Positions 52,930 through 61,003 of a DNA stretch of 64,000 nt are shown piece after piece. Both the position numbers and the translations under genes were made by a program. The stretch comes from Actinomycetes bacterium (lineage in GTDB: Bacteria > Actinomycetota > Acidimicrobiia > Spongiisociales > UBA5794). Positions within the stretch are counted from its first letter, which is position 1. Each line of letters begins with the position of its first letter. Under the pieces are notes generated by a model that was not told where the DNA came from, did not search any database, and was given only the letters and a program-made list of their open reading frames with translations. The stretch lies in contig JAHEJX010000002.1 of assembly GCA_024638645.1 (NCBI GenBank), positions 22,573 to 86,572 on the forward strand, read 5' to 3'.

Positions 52930-54479
52930 TGACCTAGCTCCGTGAAATAGATGCGGACGATGTCTCTCAGGGAGGCTGGAATCGATATCCGATCCAACGC
53001 ATCCAAGGCCTGCTGTTGGTACGCGGCATAGCGGTCGATATATGGCACGAGCGCATCGTTGGAGATGCCTTCACCCTGGGTGCGTCCCAGCGGATCGCCA
53101 CTCGGATCTGAGGTGTCGAAGTCCACCCGATGCTCGTCGCCACGTTGAAATGGTGAGGGGTCGAAGACTCGGCCGCGCGCGGGATCGGCCTCCGGATCGT
53201 TGTCGTTGCCGCCTGCGGGTTGGCCTGGATTCCCCTGACCGCCCGACACGGGATCGGGGTTGTTGGCCCCACCGCCGGAGCCTCCTCCGCCACCCTGTCC
53301 TTGACCTTGGCCCTGACCCTGACCCTGGCCCTGGCCCTGCCCCTGACCCTGCCCCTGACCCTGCCCCTGACCCTGGCCCTGGCCCTGGCCCTGGCCCTGG
53401 CCCTGAGCATTCCGAGCATCCGCCAATCGCTGCTGGGCGTCGCGCACCTCGCCGCGCGCGGCGGCCAGATCGGAGGCATCAGCAACCTGCCCGGCTGCCT
53501 GCTGCAAAGCGCCCACTGCCTGTTCGAGTGCCCCCGCCACGTCGCCGGCGCTCGAAATCGCCGCTGATGCATTGTCCAGGGCCTGGCCGAGTTCGGGGGC
53601 CGTGCCCTCCAGTTCATCAGCCAGTTCGCTCAGACGACGGGCAGCTTCGGCGCGCTCGGCCTGATCAGCCCCTTCGAGCTCTTCAGCGAGGTTCGCCAGC
53701 TGGCTCTGGGCATCAGCACCCTCCGCCAGTGGATTCTGCGCAAGCTTGGCCTCGAGGCCAGACAGGGCGGTCTTGAGGGGAAGGGCCTCGGGATCCGACT
53801 GCGATGCCAAATCCTGGCGAGCGTCACCGAGCTGCTGGATGGCATCGTCAAGGGACTCGGCATTACGAAGCTCCTCCGCCTCACGACGCAGCTGATCCGC
53901 AAGCTCTTCGTCTTGGAGCTTCTGGGCCAAGTCTTCCAGCACCTTCGCTTCGGCTTCGACAGCCTCGGCAACCTCCTCGCGGCGCTGCTGCTCGGCGTCG
54001 GCCGGTGACGCAGGGAGCGCCAGCACGAATGCGGCAGCCAACGCCAGAGCGGCGAGCGCTATGAGTTGGCGACGCGGCATCACGGATCCGAGTTGCGCAT
54101 TCTCTCGGCCCTCAGCCCATGCCGCGCTATGGGAGATCTGGCTATCGGCGAGACGCGAGCGGGGAGACATGAGCGACAGCTCGAGGGCCGTCGAGACTCG
54201 GTCCTTACCGCCAAGCCTTTGATCGATTTCCAGCGCAGCTCTTGCATCGCTTGGCTGCCTGAAGATGCTCCAGGCGATGGCGGCGATGACGGTTAGTCCA
54301 ATCGCCCCGAACACGGCCGGCTCGGCCCAGGGCAGCACGACATAGCGGGCAACCCCGAGAATGAGCGCACCAGCCGCGGCGACGACGCCGATACCGGTTA
54401 CGACTCGACGCAGCATGTCGCGAGTACGCAGGTGGCGGCGAGCCGCCCTGATGACCTTCTGAATCGACTCAGGAGGCAT
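52926..54479 (-). CDS. Membrane-anchored coiled-coil protein with Gly-Gln repeat tract
   Basis: This 517-residue protein has two N-terminal helices (about 29-47 and 55-70), another helix about 136-155, a long Ala/Glu/Gln-rich coiled-coil stretch (about 165-350), about 18 Gly-Gln dipeptides, a Gly/Asn-rich linker, and a C-terminal helical segment (VPYIDRYAAYQQQALDALDRISIPASLRDIVRIYFTEL). The layout is reminiscent of DUF4175-type proteins that also carry GQ repeats in MoxR operons, but I cannot confirm the family. The start is ATG 54479, overlapping the exporter permease stop by 11 nt. It may be the substrate or scaffold of the operon. Confidence 0.78.
   Translation of the reverse strand: MPPESIQKVIRAARRHLRTRDMLRRVVTGIGVVAAAGALILGVARYVVLPWAEPAVFGAIGLTVIAAIAWSIFRQPSDARAALEIDQRLGGKDRVSTALELSLMSPRSRLADSQISHSAAWAEGRENAQLGSVMPRRQLIALAALALAAAFVLALPASPADAEQQRREEVAEAVEAEAKVLEDLAQKLQDEELADQLRREAEELRNAESLDDAIQQLGDARQDLASQSDPEALPLKTALSGLEAKLAQNPLAEGADAQSQLANLAEELEGADQAERAEAARRLSELADELEGTAPELGQALDNASAAISSAGDVAGALEQAVGALQQAAGQVADASDLAAARGEVRDAQQRLADARNAQGQGQGQGQGQGQGQGQGQGQGQGQGQGQGQGQGQGQGGGGGSGGGANNPDPVSGGQGNPGQPAGGNDNDPEADPARGRVFDPSPFQRGDEHRVDFDTSDPSGDPLGRTQGEGISNDALVPYIDRYAAYQQQALDALDRISIPASLRDIVRIYFTELGQ
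53299..53407 (-). repeat. Hexanucleotide repeat array encoding (Gly-Gln)n
   Basis: About 18 imperfect copies of a six-base unit (plus strand CCCTGR/CCCTGC) encode alternating Gly and Gln in the coiled-coil protein. Codons vary between GGC, GGT and GGG for Gly but CAG is used for Gln. It is in frame, so repeat-number change would alter tract length without a frameshift. Confidence 0.8.
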
Positions 54480-55551
54480 GCGCCCTCCTCCTTCGGAATA
54501 GACCGCGTGAGGGCACACGCGGCACCTGGATCTTTCTCTGTGCTCCCCAGAGCGCAAGAGCGCTGAGCAGCGCTTGGAAGAGCAGCGTGCGGGGCCAGAC
54601 AGCACCGCGTATTGGCGTCACATTGGCTCGGGTCTGGCTGGTGATGACGGGGACACCGCCAAAGCCACGGTCGAAGCCTCCAAATTGATCGAATTGCCTT
54701 ATCTCCAGTCGCGCAAGCTCGGACGGATCGAACCCTTGTCTGGCGACAAGTGGGCCTTGGAACACCCGGTACGGCGAAGTGACGATCTGGGTGCGGAAGT
54801 CGGTGGCGTCGGCGCTGGCGTCAACCATGCCGATGATCGGATTGATCCATGTCGAGTACAGCTCGCGCCCTTCGTCGCGCTGGAGCCCCGCCACGATTCG
54901 AGTCGAGCCCGTGTCCTCTGGTTCCAGAAGGAAGAACTCGGCAATGAGGAGACCCATTGCCCCCATCACGATGACCACAGTCCATACATAGGCCCCAAGC
55001 ACCGCGCCCTGCATGGAGCTGGATCGAGCGGATAGCCACAGCGACACCGCACCGACCATGACCGCGGTGACTGCCACCATGCCAAGGCCTGAGAGAACGT
55101 TGCCGATCGTTACGCCGCCCAGCAGCACGGGAATGACGAGCAATGGCGTTGTTGCGATCAGCAACAGAGAGATGTACGCAAGCGCCGACCACAGTTTGCC
55201 GAAGATGATCCGCCATGCGCTGAGCTGGCTCACCTGGAGCAGTTGCAGAGTCTGCCGTTCTCGCTCGCCGACGACTGCCACGGCAGCTTGCCCGGGAACT
55301 ACGAACAAGATCGCGACGATCATGCCCAGCAGCAACGAATGGAGAACGAAGCGCCCGATCGAAGATGCCGCGGCCACCGAGCCGAGCCCGCTGGCACTCA
55401 CGTTCTCGAGCTGGCTACTCGCCGCGTTGGATGCCACCACAAATGCAAGGAAGGTGACGACGCCGGCGGCGAGCACCCACACGCTCAGGACGAGTGGTGA
55501 GCGAATCGTCCGGAACCGCTCCTGCAACTCCCGGCGGGCGACAGGGTTCAC
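54469..55551 (-). CDS. ABC-2-type transporter permease
   Basis: This 360-residue protein has an N-terminal helix (VLSVWVLAAGVVTFLAFVVAS) and further membrane helices (LHSLLLGMIVAILFVVPGQAAVAVVGERERQTLQLLQVSQLSAWRIIFGKLWSALAY, then LGAYVWTVVIVMGAMGLLIAEFFLL), with an extracytoplasmic segment about 210-310 and a last helix. The EREQ-like ERERQTLQLLQ sequence is typical for this ABC-2 group. GTG 55551 overlaps the ATPase stop. Together with the ATPase at 55548-56576 it forms an exporter of unknown substrate next to MoxR genes. Confidence 0.86.
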   Translation of the reverse strand: MNPVARRELQERFRTIRSPLVLSVWVLAAGVVTFLAFVVASNAASSQLENVSASGLGSVAAASSIGRFVLHSLLLGMIVAILFVVPGQAAVAVVGERERQTLQLLQVSQLSAWRIIFGKLWSALAYISLLLIATTPLLVIPVLLGGVTIGNVLSGLGMVAVTAVMVGAVSLWLSARSSSMQGAVLGAYVWTVVIVMGAMGLLIAEFFLLEPEDTGSTRIVAGLQRDEGRELYSTWINPIIGMVDASADATDFRTQIVTSPYRVFQGPLVARQGFDPSELARLEIRQFDQFGGFDRGFGGVPVITSQTRANVTPIRGAVWPRTLLFQALLSALALWGAQRKIQVPRVPSRGLFRRRRAHAS

Positions 55552-56576
55552 TGTCCACTCTCCTCAGTCGGTGCCTCAGGGCGGTTTGCGATCGACTCCG
55601 CTGGCGGCTGGGGAGCGGGCGGCGCAACACCGCCGTTGGCGGCCGTACGGGCCATGTCTTCCGTGAGCTCGAGAAACAGCTGTTCGAGGCCGGCCCCGTC
55701 GATGCGCCACTCGCCAACGCCGACACCGGCGCCCACGAGTTCCGCAACGAGGGCAGCCGACTCTTCTTCCCCGCCGAGTAGCGCAAAGCCCATGCTGTCG
55801 CGAAAGACCTCGAGCTCCTCGACCGAGTCGCGGCTGCGGAGAACAGACTCGGCGGCCGCCATGTTGTCCCCGACGATGCGCAGCTTCACTCGCTGCCGTC
55901 CAAACATGGCGGACTGCACCTCGTCGATGTCACCCATTGCCATGATCTTGCCGTGGTCGACGACGGCGAGGTGCGAGCACAATCCCTCGAGCTCGGAGAG
56001 GATGTGTGACGAAATGACAATGGTGCGTCCCATGCGGCTGAGCTCGGAGATGAGCTCGCGCAGCTGCACCCGGGCACGCGGATCGAGTCCCGATGCGGGC
56101 TCGTCGAGCACCAGCAGTTCTGGGTCATGAATCAGCGCTCTGGCCAATGAGAGTCGCTGCTTCATTCCTCGCGACAACGTGTTGACATCGGCGTCTGCCT
56201 TGTCTTCGAGATCAACCAAAGCCAACAGATCGGCCACCACCGCCGGCCTGGCGACCGGTCGTATCTTCTGGGTGGCGGCGAAGAACTCGAGGTATTCGGT
56301 TGCACGGAGGCCTTCGTAAACCCCGAAGAAGTCCGGCATGTAGCCGACGTGGCGGCGTACAGCAACCGGATCTCGCTGCGGGTCGATACCGCCGATGCGG
56401 ACCCGACCGCTGTCGCGTCCGAGAAGGGCCGTGATAATGAGCATCGACGTTGTCTTACCGGCACCGTTGGGTCCGATCAGGCCCATGACGGCTCCCTGCG
56501 GAACGCTCAAATCTGCGTCCTTGAGAGCGTCTACTTTGCCGTAGCTCTTGCTCACCGAGTCGAATTCGACAATCAC
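55548..56576 (-). CDS. ABC transporter ATPase of MoxR operon
   Basis: This 342-residue protein has Walker A GPNGAGKTT in MGLIGPNGAGKTTSMLII, the Q-loop MPDFFGVYEGLRATEY, signature LSRGMKQRLSLARALIHDPELLVLDEPASGLDPRARVQL, and H-loop ISSHILSELEGLCSHLAVVDHG. It is of the CcmA/BcrA-like exporter type with a C-terminal extension (about 220-342) that is rich in charged residues and Pro. GTG 56576 begins two bases after the upstream gene stop. It likely energises the adjacent permease. Confidence 0.9.
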   Translation of the reverse strand: MIVEFDSVSKSYGKVDALKDADLSVPQGAVMGLIGPNGAGKTTSMLIITALLGRDSGRVRIGGIDPQRDPVAVRRHVGYMPDFFGVYEGLRATEYLEFFAATQKIRPVARPAVVADLLALVDLEDKADADVNTLSRGMKQRLSLARALIHDPELLVLDEPASGLDPRARVQLRELISELSRMGRTIVISSHILSELEGLCSHLAVVDHGKIMAMGDIDEVQSAMFGRQRVKLRIVGDNMAAAESVLRSRDSVEELEVFRDSMGFALLGGEEESAALVAELVGAGVGVGEWRIDGAGLEQLFLELTEDMARTAANGGVAPPAPQPPAESIANRPEAPTEESGQ

Positions 56577-56578
56577 CG

Positions 56579-58768
56579 TCAGCCCCAGTTCATCGAGAAT
56601 CGGGAAAGATTCAAGCTCTCGTCAAAAAACTGATCATCTTCGGCGCGGGCCGCTTTGATCACTACCTCTCCGGTCGGTGATGTGACCCGATTGAAATCGA
56701 GTGTGTCGCCCCACTCGAAGGCAACGTAATCGCCCACAACCCAGTCGTATACAGATGAATTGGAGAGACGAGTGAAGCCCGGCTCAACGGAGCCTCCATT
56801 TGCCGAGTTCGGCACGACGTAGTGGAGGTACACCGCCTCGGCCCCATAAGCGTAGATCTCTTCGTAGTACTGCTCGACACTCGCCGAACCTTCGACTCCG
56901 AGCAGCCGGGGCCGCGCTGAAGTCCGCGCGGCGAGAATGCTGCCGTCGTCGGGAACTTCTGCCACCAGCAGTGTGGAGCCGGTAGAGGCGGCCGAATCGC
57001 CATTGACCTCAATCGGATACTCCTCGTCCTCCGTAAACCCGAAGAAGTGGATTCCGTTCTCTTTCAGGCCCGGAGCCATTTGCTCGGCGAAGACCGCCAT
57101 CGGGAATATCTGCTGGTACTCGGTTGCGTAGAAGTTCTCGTCGAAGAACCCGCGCCGTTCAACCGCCTCCATGATCACCGGCTGAAATCGGTTACTGCGG
57201 CGGTTGGTGATTCTGGCCTCGACCGACCCCTCACCCTGCGCCACCAGGGGCTCAGAAGCCAAGAACCCAAGCCCGTCGACGACGAAGCCCCACGTCTGGA
57301 AGACGTTGCTCGTGGGATTGCTCGCGTTGATCGTGAAGCCGTTATCCGTCGCGGCAACGGTGAATACAAGCTCGGTAGTTGTGTCCTCAGCCCAAGCGCC
57401 TTGTGCTGTTCCGACGCCGAGGTCTGCGAGGTCATAAGAGATCACGGTCCGGCCTGCGCTGTCTGTGCTCGTGACTCCAGACTCGGCACCAGGGAAGGCT
57501 TGTCCTTCAGAGTTCCATCCATCGCCGAAACGCAGGTCGTGATCGCCGCCCGACTCAACCTGAAGCACAAACGCGGTCCGCCCTTCTGCGCCAAATTCAG
57601 ACTGGACGACTACCGAAGTGTGGGTCACAGTGAACGGTTGCAACTGCGACCGGCCCACGATCCAGAACCCGGCCACGAACACAGCACTGAGCAGGGGAAC
57701 CGTGAGCCACGCCCACTCCGGTTTGCCGAAGCCGCGCAGCACGATGAAGTTGACCGGACCGACTAGAACCACAAAAAGCAAAATGCCCAGCAGGAGCCAT
57801 GGGAGAGCAGGCACAGATGCAGAGCGGCCCGACAGGGCGGCGCTGATCAGCGAGCCCGATCCACCGTCCTCCTGTATGCGGACAATGCCCGGCTGCGGCA
57901 CCGAGCGAATCAGTTCGCTCCAATCGGCGGCGTCTAGGGAGTCAAAATCGTTGACGGCAGTCACCTCGCCGGCTCCGAGAGTCACTGCGACGGCATCTGC
58001 GGTTCGGAAAGCCTTGCCGCCCGCCGGATCGACGAGTCGGCTTACATTGGTACCAGACGCAACAAGGCGTCCGCCGTCGTCGACCCAACGTCGCACCGTC
58101 TCGACCGCATCCGCGGACAGGTCGGCCATCGCACCTGTCGGTAGGACGAGGTAGCTGACGGCAGAATTGAGGTTGGCTACGTCCGCGCCGGCCAGTCGGA
58201 CGACGGCAACTTCCTGCGCCAGCGGTTTGGGAGTTGCGCTGCGAATGGTCGATTCATAAGGCGCAGCGTCGACAACTGCAACGACGATTTCGTCGGCAGG
58301 GACACGCAGAGAAACCTGCGCCGTTTCGAGAATCGTCTCTTCGGTGCCGCTCTCATCCGTGAGCTGAACCCGCAGCTGGCGGCGCTGCCCTGGGGTACCG
58401 GCTTGGATGAAGTAGTCCTTCACGCCCCCGGCGGGAATCTCTACGGCCTGCGAGGTCGTGACCCCACCGATCGAGACGTCGATGCGTCCGACTAGGAGCA
58501 AATCGGAGCTCAGGTTCACCCGAAGGGGCAGAGGCTCGTTGGGGGAAACCCAGCCGTCCACGCCGGCAACGACACTCATCCGCCAAGTGGCGGGCACCTC
58601 GGCAGGCGCCTGCTCAACAGGTTCGTCCTCGGCCGGAATCTCGGTCTGAGGTGGGGCCTCCTGGATGAGAGCCACGTCGAGAGCCGCAGCAGGCACAACT
58701 GACAAGCCGAGTGCTGCCAGCAGCCCGACAACGAAGATAAGCGCAACTCTCCTCATGCCCACATCCAT
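56579..58768 (-). CDS. Large exported membrane protein of the MoxR/ABC operon, unknown function
   Basis: This 729-residue protein has a signal peptide (MRRVALIFVVGLLAALGLSVVPAAALD), an acidic Pro/Glu-rich stretch, a large extracytoplasmic domain with Ig-like patterns, two central membrane helices (about 325-345 PWLLLGILLFVVLVGPVNFIVL and WLTVPLLSAVFVAGFWIVG) and a second extracytoplasmic part ending SLNLSRFSMNWG. It heads the eight-gene operon. A flavin, metal or enzyme motif is not visible. The start could be ATG 58768 or ATG 58756 (MRRVAL); I keep the first. Because an exporter follows, it may be its accessory or sensor; this is inference. Confidence 0.8.
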   Translation of the reverse strand: MDVGMRRVALIFVVGLLAALGLSVVPAAALDVALIQEAPPQTEIPAEDEPVEQAPAEVPATWRMSVVAGVDGWVSPNEPLPLRVNLSSDLLLVGRIDVSIGGVTTSQAVEIPAGGVKDYFIQAGTPGQRRQLRVQLTDESGTEETILETAQVSLRVPADEIVVAVVDAAPYESTIRSATPKPLAQEVAVVRLAGADVANLNSAVSYLVLPTGAMADLSADAVETVRRWVDDGGRLVASGTNVSRLVDPAGGKAFRTADAVAVTLGAGEVTAVNDFDSLDAADWSELIRSVPQPGIVRIQEDGGSGSLISAALSGRSASVPALPWLLLGILLFVVLVGPVNFIVLRGFGKPEWAWLTVPLLSAVFVAGFWIVGRSQLQPFTVTHTSVVVQSEFGAEGRTAFVLQVESGGDHDLRFGDGWNSEGQAFPGAESGVTSTDSAGRTVISYDLADLGVGTAQGAWAEDTTTELVFTVAATDNGFTINASNPTSNVFQTWGFVVDGLGFLASEPLVAQGEGSVEARITNRRSNRFQPVIMEAVERRGFFDENFYATEYQQIFPMAVFAEQMAPGLKENGIHFFGFTEDEEYPIEVNGDSAASTGSTLLVAEVPDDGSILAARTSARPRLLGVEGSASVEQYYEEIYAYGAEAVYLHYVVPNSANGGSVEPGFTRLSNSSVYDWVVGDYVAFEWGDTLDFNRVTSPTGEVVIKAARAEDDQFFDESLNLSRFSMNWG

Positions 58769-58821
58769 CAGACGTACTGGAGCGCTAGGAGGTTCCCCGG
58801 CGCGAGAAAACCCTAACCGGG

Positions 58822-59448
58822 CTAAGTGTTGCTACCTGCCAATTGGTCGAGTGCACTGCGGATGTCCGCTTCTGCAGACAAACCGAACCAGTTGGCGACG
58901 AGAACATCGTCGTGAGATATCAAGAAGGTGACTGGCTGGCCGAACACTTCATACGCTTCCCAGATGCTCTCGTCGAGCGTCCACACGATATTGCCGCTCG
59001 GAATGAGTTCATTGGCCCGAGCGGCGGTTGCATCGAGGCTCGCTTTACCGGCGACTGCAAGAAACGTAACGTCACCCTGGTAGTCGGCTGCAATCGATTC
59101 GACGACGGGCAACTCCCGCCGGCAAATGCTTCACCACTCAGCCCAGAAGATCAGGTATACCGGATTGGCCTCTTCTGCGAGCGAGAAAGCGGTCCCGTCG
59201 GAAAGAACCGTGTTGATGGCGGGGGCCGCCGGGCCTTCGGTAGGGGGACGTTGCGCATTGGGAGTTTCAGTTGCTGGCGTTTGCGAACCCTGCGTCGCCC
59301 CGGACTCGGTCGTCGCCGGGGGCTCGCTCGTCCCAATCGCATTACTCGGAGGCGCTCCGGTCGGTGCCGAAGATGACGTGGATTCTGCCGCGCCTCCACA
59401 AGAGGCGGCTACCACGGCGACAATTGCTACTAGAAGGCGGAAACGCAT
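58822..59448 (-). CDS. Candidate selenocysteine-containing thioredoxin-fold lipoprotein
   Basis: A single open reading frame from ATG 59448 to TAG 58822-58824 is interrupted by one in-frame TGA at 59131-59133. The first part has a lipobox (VVAASC, C17), a Thr/Pro-rich linker and then FWAEW; TGA; SICRRELP. The TGA therefore replaces the first cysteine of a CxxC redox site (U106-S-I-C109), and the thioredoxin fold continues with cis-Pro GQPVTFLI and a C-terminal helix. A SECIS-like hairpin begins 3 nt after the TGA (see its entry). If TGA is read as stop, only a truncated 105-residue lipoprotein results. TACATT, eight bases before the ATG, suggests a leaderless transcript. Confidence 0.72.
59097..59127 (-). 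promoter_or_regulatory. SECIS-like hairpin following the in-frame TGA
   Basis: On the minus strand a stem-loop starts 3 nt after the TGA: lower stem AUUUG with CGAAU (5 bp, one G-U), a C/U mismatch, upper stem CGGCGGG with CCCGUCG (7 bp, one G-U), and apical loop AGUUG. The loop begins 16 nt after the TGA and has G as its second base, matching the general bacterial SECIS rule of a stem with a short apical loop carrying an early G at about 16-37 nt from the UGA. Confidence 0.65.
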
Positions 59449-59523
59449 TAGGGGGAAATGTAACTCAGGTTGGTCGGTAGCAGAACTCCACTCTCGAGGA
59501 GTTCTCTGAATGTTCATGTTCGC

Positions 59524-60555
59524 CTAGCTCTCGGCGAATTCGGCGCTGAAGCTGACAACTCGCTCGAGTACGGCCGCAGCTGCTCCACTGTCAACGGCCT
59601 GTTGCGCTAGGAGAATGCCGTCTTCGAAACCATCGGCGAGCCCGGCCACGACGATGGCGGGGGCGGCGTTGATGACAACGATGTCGCGGTGCGGGCCGCT
59701 ATCGCCCGCAATGACGGACCTGGTGATCCGTTCGTTGTCCGCGGCATCGCCTCCTTGAATCTGGTCAAGCGTCGCCCGCGGCACGCCGAGGTCGGAGGGC
59801 TGGAACTGGGCTGTGGTGATTTCGCCTTCCCTAATTCGATGGACCGTCGAGACTCCGGTCGTCGAAAGCTCGTCGAGACCGCCGTGACCATGAAAGACAA
59901 AGGCGTACTTGGCGCCTCGTCGCGCCATGACGCCGGCCATCCGCTCAGCCATTGCGGCATCTGACACTCCAATCGCCGCCCGTTTCGTGTTCGCCGGATT
60001 GCACAAGGGGCCGAGGAAGTTGAAGACGGTGCGAACACCCAGCTGCCTGCGTACCGGTCCGGCAAAGCGCATAGCGGGGTGATAGGCAGGAGCAAAGAAG
60101 AAGCCGAAGCCGATTTCACGAATCATGGCGACCGTCGCATCCGGCGGTAGATCCAGCTTGAGGCCAAGCTGCTCGAGCAAGTCGGCACTTCCGGTCTTCG
60201 ATGAGGCTGCCCGGTTGCCGTGCTTGGCGATCTTGACTCCGGCGCCTGCTGCCACAAAAGCCGCGGTGGTTGAGATGTTGAACGTCCCCGCTCTGTCACC
60301 CCCCGTGCCCACCAGGTCGACGACGTCATCGCCGGCGTCAACTGTCACAGCGGCGTCATACATGCCGTCGACGAGTCCGGCCATTTCATCGACCGACTCG
60401 CCTTTGGTCCGTAAGGCGATGATGAATGCTGCGATCTGAGCTTCACTTGCCCTGCCTTCCATGATCTCATCCATGGAAGCTCGGGCGAGATCACGGCCAA
60501 GGTCCTGCCCATCGATGAGAGCAGATATGACATCGGGCCAGTTGAATCCAGACAT
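59524..60555 (-). CDS. trpD: Anthranilate phosphoribosyltransferase
   Basis: This 343-residue enzyme joins anthranilate with PRPP in tryptophan synthesis. Visible features: VVDLVGTGGDRAGTFNISTTAAFVAAGAGVKIAKHGNRAASSKTGSADLLEQLG with the GTGGD loop and phosphate-binding KHGNRAxSSxxGSADxLE, and FFFAPAYHPAMRFAGPVRRQLGVRTVFNFLGPLCNPA with magnesium/anthranilate contacts. Length fits. No other trp gene lies nearby, so the gene is isolated here. It is upstream of the candidate selenoprotein on the same strand with a 75-bp gap. Confidence 0.94.
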   Translation of the reverse strand: MSGFNWPDVISALIDGQDLGRDLARASMDEIMEGRASEAQIAAFIIALRTKGESVDEMAGLVDGMYDAAVTVDAGDDVVDLVGTGGDRAGTFNISTTAAFVAAGAGVKIAKHGNRAASSKTGSADLLEQLGLKLDLPPDATVAMIREIGFGFFFAPAYHPAMRFAGPVRRQLGVRTVFNFLGPLCNPANTKRAAIGVSDAAMAERMAGVMARRGAKYAFVFHGHGGLDELSTTGVSTVHRIREGEITTAQFQPSDLGVPRATLDQIQGGDAADNERITRSVIAGDSGPHRDIVVINAAPAIVVAGLADGFEDGILLAQQAVDSGAAAAVLERVVSFSAEFAES

Positions 60556-60654
60556 GCCGCAAGACGTTAGCTGCGCAGTCCCTCAGGTGAAGAGGGGCAC
60601 AGCCACCCACTGCTGTCGTATCGTTAGGACGGCACCATGCGGCAGGCGAGCCCC

Positions 60655-60954
60655 CTAGCTCGCAATAGCTCCGGCACCACGTCTGACGAGACGCCGACGT
60701 TGCTTCTCGGTCATTCCGCCCCATATCCCGAAGCGAATGTCGGCCTCGAAAGCGTATTCGAGGCAGTCGTACTGAACGGGACACGTGGCGCAGATAGCCA
60801 GTGCTTCCTTTTCTTGCGACCTGTTTTCGGGGAAGAAGATATTGGCGTCTTTGTCCCGACAGGCGGAGAAGACGACCCAGGGCCGCTCCTCAGTGATCGG
60901 CACCGGCAAGATTTCCGACCCACTAGAGCGGGTGTTGGTTCCTTGATATGTCAT
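60655..60954 (-). CDS. WhiB-family iron-sulfur transcription factor
   Basis: This 99-residue protein has the WhiB signature: four conserved cysteines that bind a [4Fe-4S] cluster (SACRDKDANIFFPENRSQEKEALAICATCPVQYDCLEYAFE) followed by the GIWGGMTEKQRR turn and a basic tail (LVRRGAGAIAS). WhiB proteins are found in actinobacteria and some of their phages, and bind DNA together with the primary sigma factor. ATG 60954 is preferred over the earlier start at 60999, since GGAGGTG lies upstream and the N-terminal extension is GC-rich and atypical. Its paralogue group cannot be fixed by eye. Confidence 0.92.
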   Translation of the reverse strand: MTYQGTNTRSSGSEILPVPITEERPWVVFSACRDKDANIFFPENRSQEKEALAICATCPVQYDCLEYAFEADIRFGIWGGMTEKQRRRLVRRGAGAIAS

Positions 60955-61003
60955 GGTCCTGGCACCTCCATGAGGTGTGGCGGGTGGTCGCCCCATCACC
61001 CAT

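Noticed and set aside
53299-53407. Hexanucleotide repeats as a CRISPR array or intergenic satellite
   Set aside because: The repeats are in frame within a coding gene, have no spacers and encode Gly-Gln.
58822-59112. Treating the 3' half of the thioredoxin lipoprotein as a separate short gene or a pseudogene fragment
   Set aside because: Both halves are in the same frame, the only interruption is one TGA exactly at the redox Cys, no other decay is visible, and a SECIS-like stem follows. A recent nonsense mutation is not formally excluded.
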